DNA of 64,000 bases. Origin: Bradyrhizobium sp. CCBAU 53338 (lineage in GTDB: Bacteria; Pseudomonadota; Alphaproteobacteria; Rhizobiales; Xanthobacteraceae). The stretch covers positions 1,674,001 to 1,738,000 of the forward strand of contig NZ_CP030048.1 in assembly GCF_015291665.1 (NCBI RefSeq), read 5' to 3'. Under the pieces are notes generated by a model, which was given only the letters and a program-made list of their open reading frames with translations, ran no database searches and had not been told where the DNA came from. Positions within the stretch are counted from its first letter, which is position 1. Each line of letters starts with the position of its first letter. A program made the position numbers and the translations under genes. This document shows, piece after piece, positions 60,171 to 64,000 of this stretch.

Positions 60171-61063
60171 GGTCTCCCGTTACTGGCATTGTCGTGCTGC
60201 TCGCGGCGCTTCTGGTCGTGATCGTCGGCTATATGTCGTTGTTCACGGTGCAGCAGACCGAGCAGACCATCGTGCTGCAATTCGGCGCGCCGGTGGAGGT
60301 CGTCACCGAGCCCGGACTGCACTTCAAGGCGCCCTGGAACTCCGTGATCAACATCGACAAGCGGATCCTCGACCTCGAGAACCCGTCTCAGGAGGTCATT
60401 GCCTCAGACCAGAAGCGGCTCGTGGTCGACGCCTTTGCGCGCTACCGCATCAAGGACGCGCTGCGCTTCTATCAGAGCGTCGGCTCGATCCAGGCGGCGA
60501 ACCTCCAACTCACCTCGCTCTTGAATGCGGCGCTGCGCCGCGTGCTCGGCGAAGTCACTTTCATCACGGTGGTGCGTGATGAACGCGAGAAGCTGATGGG
60601 GCGTATCCGCGAGCAGCTCGACCGCGAGGCCGGTGGTTATGGCATCCAGGTCGTCGATGTCCGTATTCGCCGTGCCGACCTGCCGGAGCAGAATAGCCAG
60701 GCTGTCTACGACCGGATGAAGTCCGAGCGCCAGCGCGAAGCGGCTGAGTTTCGAGCGCAGGGCGCCCAGAAGGCGCAGGAAATTCGCTCCAAGGCCGACC
60801 GCGATGTGACGGTCATCATTGCCGACGCGAACTCCCAAGCCGAGCAGACACGTGGTGTGGGTGACGCCGAGCGCAACCGCCTCTTTGCCGAGGCCTATGG
60901 CAAGGATGCTGACTTCTTCGCCTTCTACCGGTCGATGACGGCCTACGAGAACGGGCTGAAGAAGGACGACACCCGCTATTTGCTGCGGCCGGACTCGGAT
61001 TTCTTCCGGTATTTTGGTAACCCGTCAGGGAAGACGGCAGCCGAGACACCGGCGAAACCGTAA
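60167..61063 (+). CDS. hflC: FtsH protease modulator HflC
   Basis: 298 residues. A membrane helix at about 5-25 and the SPFH domain (TVQQTEQTIVLQFGAPVEVVTEPGLHFKAPW) are followed by a coiled coil (SERQREAAEFRAQGAQKAQEIRSKADR). It is the partner of HflK in the FtsH-regulating complex. The start overlaps hflK, so the two are made in balance. Confidence 0.95.
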   Translation: MRSPVTGIVVLLAALLVVIVGYMSLFTVQQTEQTIVLQFGAPVEVVTEPGLHFKAPWNSVINIDKRILDLENPSQEVIASDQKRLVVDAFARYRIKDALRFYQSVGSIQAANLQLTSLLNAALRRVLGEVTFITVVRDEREKLMGRIREQLDREAGGYGIQVVDVRIRRADLPEQNSQAVYDRMKSERQREAAEFRAQGAQKAQEIRSKADRDVTVIIADANSQAEQTRGVGDAERNRLFAEAYGKDADFFAFYRSMTAYENGLKKDDTRYLLRPDSDFFRYFGNPSGKTAAETPAKP

Positions 61064-61070
61064 GCTAGAC

Positions 61071-61095
61071 AAGGGCGGCAGGTTTGGCCGCCCTT
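61071..61095 (+). terminator. Hairpin between hflC and the DUF2065 gene
   Basis: AAGGGCGGC at 61071-61079 pairs perfectly with GCCGCCCTT at 61087-61095 over a 7-nt loop. No T run follows, so it may attenuate or stabilise the transcript rather than end it. Confidence 0.45.
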
Positions 61096-61134
61096 CGTCC
61101 AGACAAGAACAGTACACCGGGAGGTTCCAATCCG

Positions 61135-61341
61135 ATGAGGTCCATTGCGTTCGCCGACTTCCTCATCGGCTTAGGCATCCTGTTTGTGCTGGAAGGCTTG
61201 ATGTTCGCGGCAAGTCCGAACTGGATGCGCAAGGCCATGAAGAGCGCCATCGCCACGCCGGACAATATCCTGCGCGCGGTCGGGATCGGCTCGGCCGTGG
61301 CCGGCCTGATCCTGATCTGGGTGATGCGACGCCCGGTCTAG
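61135..61341 (+). CDS. DUF2065 family small membrane protein
   Basis: 68 residues from the ATG at 61135, with GGGAGG at 61119-61124. Two hydrophobic helices (AFADFLIGLGILFVLEGLMFA and ILRAVGIGSAVAGLILIWVM) enclose a short loop. This is the usual DUF2065 pattern; these genes commonly follow hflC in alphaproteobacteria and may assist the HflKC-FtsH complex. Exact role unknown. Confidence 0.85.
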   Translation: MRSIAFADFLIGLGILFVLEGLMFAASPNWMRKAMKSAIATPDNILRAVGIGSAVAGLILIWVMRRPV

Positions 61342-61484
61342 CCGTCGCGCCAACGCCAAAGTGAAGGCGAGAGGCGGGTTTTCGCCTTATTATCCGGGTC
61401 TTGAGGCTCGTTAAGCTCCGCGCTTGCGCCGTGCCCTCGTTCGAGCGCAGTCTTGAGGCCGAATCCTTTTTCCTGGAGACCACA

Positions 61485-62987
61485 ATGACCGCTGCCACCA
61501 TTGTCCCGACCCGCCTGCGCCAACATGCGCGACTTGGGCTGGCCGCGCTTGCCGTTGGCGCTTTCAGCATGTTCGGCGCGCCGGCGCAGGCGCGCGGACC
61601 GGAAGGCATCGCCGACGTCGCCGAGAAGGTGATCGACGCGGTCGTCAACATCTCGACCTCGCAGACGGTGGAGGCCAAGGGCGGCGGCAGCAACACCATG
61701 CCACAACTGCCGCCGGGCTCGCCCTTCGAAGAGTTCTTCGATGACTTCTTCAAGAATCGAAAGGGTCCCGGCGGAGGCAAGGGCGGTGACAACGGCCCGC
61801 CGCGCAAGACCAACTCGCTCGGGTCCGGCTTCATCATCGACACCTCCGGTATCGTCGTCACCAACAATCACGTCATCGCCGACGCTGACGAGATCAACGT
61901 GATCCTCAACGACGGCACCAAGATCAAGGCCGAGCTGGTCGGCGTCGACAAGAAGACCGACCTCGCCGTCCTGAAGTTCAAGCCGCCGAAGCCGTTGATT
62001 GCGGTGAAGTTCGGCGACTCCGACAAGCTGCGTCTGGGTGACTGGGTGATTGCGATCGGCAACCCCTTCAGCCTCGGCGGCACCGTGACCGCAGGCATCG
62101 TCTCCGCCAAGAACCGCGACATCTCCTCGGGCCCCTATGACAGCTACATCCAGACCGACGCCGCGATCAATCGCGGCAATTCCGGCGGTCCGCTGTTCAA
62201 CCTCGAAGGCGACGTCATCGGGGTCAACACCCTGATCATCTCGCCGTCAGGCGGCTCGATCGGCATCGGCTTTGCCGTACCGTCGAAGACGGTCGCCGGC
62301 GTCGTCGACCAACTCCGCCAGTTCGGCGAATTGCGTCGCGGCTGGCTCGGCGTGCGCATCCAGAGCGTCACCGACGAGATCGCCGAGAGCCTCAACATCA
62401 AGCCGGCGCGCGGCGCGCTGGTGGCCGGCATCGACGACAAGGGCCCGGCCAAGCCCGCCGGCATCGAGCCCGGCGACGTCGTCGTCAAGTTCGACGGCAA
62501 GGACGTCAAGGACCCGAAGGACCTGTCCCGCGTCGTCGCCGACACCGCGGTCGGCAAGGAGGTCGACGTCGTCATCATCCGCAAGGGCGAGGAGCAGACC
62601 AAGAAAGTCACGCTCGGCCGCCTGCAGGATCCGGACAAGGTGCAGGCCGCGGTGAAGACCGACGAGCCGGCGCCGGAGAAGCCGGTGACGCAAAAGGCGC
62701 TCGGCCTCGATCTCGCCGTGCTGAACAAGGATCTGCGCACGCGCTACAAGATCAAGGACAGCGTGAAGGGGGTTGTCGTGACCAATGTCGAGGCCAATTC
62801 GGACGCTGCAGAGAAGCGGCTCTCCGCCGGCGACGTCATCGTCGAGGTCGCGCAGGAAGCGGTCTCCAGCGGCGCCGACGTCCAGAAGCGCGTCGACCAG
62901 ATCAAGAAGGACGGCAAGAAGTCCGCCCTGCTGCTGGTGTCGAACGGCGACGGCGAGCTGCGCTTCGTGGCGCTGAGCGTGCAGTAG
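61485..62987 (+). CDS. Do family serine protease (DegP/HtrA type)
   Basis: 500 residues from the ATG at 61485 (CTGGAG upstream). The signal peptide ends near AQARG (residues 34-38). The trypsin-like domain carries the full triad: His129 in VVTNNHV, Asp159 in KKTDLAVLK and Ser233 in RGNSGGPL. Two PDZ domains follow (about 300-390 and 415-495). A Gly/Phe-rich loop (FEEFFDDFFKNRKGPGGGKG) precedes the protease core. It degrades or refolds damaged proteins in the periplasm. It follows the HflKC group on the same strand; paralogues are expected elsewhere. Confidence 0.94.
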   Translation: MTAATIVPTRLRQHARLGLAALAVGAFSMFGAPAQARGPEGIADVAEKVIDAVVNISTSQTVEAKGGGSNTMPQLPPGSPFEEFFDDFFKNRKGPGGGKGGDNGPPRKTNSLGSGFIIDTSGIVVTNNHVIADADEINVILNDGTKIKAELVGVDKKTDLAVLKFKPPKPLIAVKFGDSDKLRLGDWVIAIGNPFSLGGTVTAGIVSAKNRDISSGPYDSYIQTDAAINRGNSGGPLFNLEGDVIGVNTLIISPSGGSIGIGFAVPSKTVAGVVDQLRQFGELRRGWLGVRIQSVTDEIAESLNIKPARGALVAGIDDKGPAKPAGIEPGDVVVKFDGKDVKDPKDLSRVVADTAVGKEVDVVIIRKGEEQTKKVTLGRLQDPDKVQAAVKTDEPAPEKPVTQKALGLDLAVLNKDLRTRYKIKDSVKGVVVTNVEANSDAAEKRLSAGDVIVEVAQEAVSSGADVQKRVDQIKKDGKKSALLLVSNGDGELRFVALSVQ

Positions 62988-62998
62988 CTTGATCCGTC

Positions 62999-63031
62999 AT
63001 TCCGGGGCGATGCGAAGCATTGCCCCGGAAT
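62999..63031. repeat. Intergenic palindrome (REP-like)
   Basis: ATTCCGGGGC at 62999-63008 and GCCCCGGAAT at 63022-63031 are exact reverse complements, and ATGC/GCAT pair inside. It lies in the gap between the convergent protease and serB genes and may serve both as a transcription end. From memory such CATTCCGGGGC palindromes are dispersed in Bradyrhizobium genomes. Confidence 0.6.
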
Positions 63032-63070
63032 CGCGAGGTTCCACGGTGCGCAATAGCGCACCTGAGCGTG

Positions 63071-63976
63071 TCAGGCCTCCACAAACTCCGAGCGCTTGTA
63101 GCCCTGCGCATAGAGCAGTGCAGTGAGATCGCCGTGGTCGATCCGCGCAGCCGCCGCTGCCGCCACGGCCGGCTTGGCGTGATACGCCACGCCCAGTCCC
63201 GCGGCCTGGATCATCGCCAGATCATTCGCACCGTCGCCGACGACGACCGAGTCGATGTCGTCGAGATCGAACGATTCCATCAGATCCACCAGCGTCGCGA
63301 GCTTGGCGGCGCGGCCCAGGATCGGCTCCTTGACCTCGCCGGTGAACTTGCCGTCGCGCACGACGAGCTCGTTGGCGCGGTTCTCCTGGAAGCCGATCTT
63401 GGCAGCGACGGCGCTGGTGAACAGCGTGAAGCCGCCGGAAACGAGGCAAGTATAGGCGCCGTGGGCGCGCATGGTCGCGACCAATTCGCGGCCACCCGGG
63501 GTCAGCGTGATGCGCTTGGCCAGCACTTCGTCGACGACGCCGGCGGGGAGGTCCTTCAGCAGCGCGACACGCTCGCGCAGCGCCGGCTCGAACTCGATCT
63601 CGCCGCGCATCGCGCGTTCGGTGATGGCGGCGACATGCGCCTTCATCCCGACGAGATCGGCGAGTTCGTCGATGCATTCCTGGCCGATCATGGTGGAATC
63701 CATGTCGGCCAGAAAAAGCTTCTTGCGCCTGAAGCCAACAGGCTGCACGACGATGTCGATGGGCAGGTCGCCGCGCAGCTCGCGGAGCCGCTGTTCGATG
63801 GCGTGACGGTCGCCTTCGAGGTTACTGTCGGCGCCGAAGGGAATGTCGACTGCAACCCCGTCGAACAGCCAGTGCGCAGGCACGGCCTGCGGCAACACGG
63901 CGCGGGCGCCGTCGACGATGGTGGAGTCGAGGGCGGGATTATTGGGATTGCAGATCAGCGTGGCGACGAGGGACAT
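63071..63976 (-). CDS. serB: Phosphoserine phosphatase
   Basis: 301 residues. The HAD motif I is DMDST (Asp91 and Asp93, LFLADMDSTMIGQEC), motif II lies in YTCLVSGGFTLFTS, and motif III in VVVGDGANDLAMIQAAGLGVAY. The N-terminal 80 residues form the ACT-like extra domain usual in SerB. It makes serine from phosphoserine. The start codon lies 24 bp from the right window edge. Confidence 0.94.
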   Translation of the reverse strand: MSLVATLICNPNNPALDSTIVDGARAVLPQAVPAHWLFDGVAVDIPFGADSNLEGDRHAIEQRLRELRGDLPIDIVVQPVGFRRKKLFLADMDSTMIGQECIDELADLVGMKAHVAAITERAMRGEIEFEPALRERVALLKDLPAGVVDEVLAKRITLTPGGRELVATMRAHGAYTCLVSGGFTLFTSAVAAKIGFQENRANELVVRDGKFTGEVKEPILGRAAKLATLVDLMESFDLDDIDSVVVGDGANDLAMIQAAGLGVAYHAKPAVAAAAAARIDHGDLTALLYAQGYKRSEFVEA

Positions 63977-64000
63977 TTGAGGTTTTCGTGAGCGAGGGGC

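Overview
The window looks like a chromosomal segment of a Bradyrhizobium-type alphaproteobacterium. The sequence is GC-rich. It carries a circularly permuted tmRNA gene on the minus strand, FixK2/FNR-type boxes, Rhizobiales-style intergenic palindromes, TRAP and tripartite tricarboxylate (Bug) uptake systems, and the alphaproteobacterial order thyA-folA-hflK-hflC-DUF2065-Do protease. This assignment rests on gene content and motifs only; no database search was made.

Layout. 1-6.3 kb: truncated LTXXQ-type periplasmic protein, small hypothetical, SulP anion transporter, caspase-like protein, and a LysR regulator divergent from a DoxX membrane protein. 6.6-11.7 kb: TRAP transporter (Tat-exported DctP, fused DctQM), a 2-hydroxyacid-dehydrogenase-like protein and a convergent Leu/Ile/Val-type binding protein. 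12-18.6 kb: two GGDEF-EAL proteins (CHASE-led and PAS/GAF-led) flanking an MFS carrier. 18.6-20.6 kb: TetR regulator divergent from a cytochrome P450 with a strong palindromic operator. 20.7-28.9 kb: AsmA-like protein, DUF2336 protein, diheme cytochrome and methyltransferase. 29-33 kb: a SAM/adenylate cyclase/ATPase/TPR signalling protein and a fatty-acid-hydroxylase-type membrane protein. 33.07-34.43 kb: an apparently complete IS481-type insertion sequence. 34.4-46.4 kb: an accessory-looking region with many small genes, a very unusual LuxR-type regulator carrying a degenerate receiver domain and a long HGNS-repeat tail, three Tad-type pseudopilin genes and three small exported proteins behind FixK2/FNR-like boxes. 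46.6-49.4 kb: feoAB, a ribbon-helix-helix protein and a DUF4169 protein. 49.7-52.2 kb: fumC, sspB and ssrA. 52.3-57 kb: paired chromate (CHR) transporters and a TctB-TctA-TctC uptake system. 57-64 kb: thyA, a GNAT acetyltransferase, folA, hflK, hflC, DUF2065, a Do-type protease and convergent serB.

Functional themes are substrate uptake (TRAP, Tct, SulP, MFS), nucleotide second messengers (two c-di-GMP proteins, one class III cyclase), protein quality control (HflKC, Do protease, SspB and tmRNA), and a probable low-oxygen/iron theme (FixK2-like boxes next to feoAB). The most novel candidates are the pseudo-receiver/LuxR/HGNS-repeat protein at 36195-40364, the set of small exported proteins behind FixK2-like boxes at 44.7-46.4 kb, and a 68-residue ORF with a structured leader at 41790-42116.
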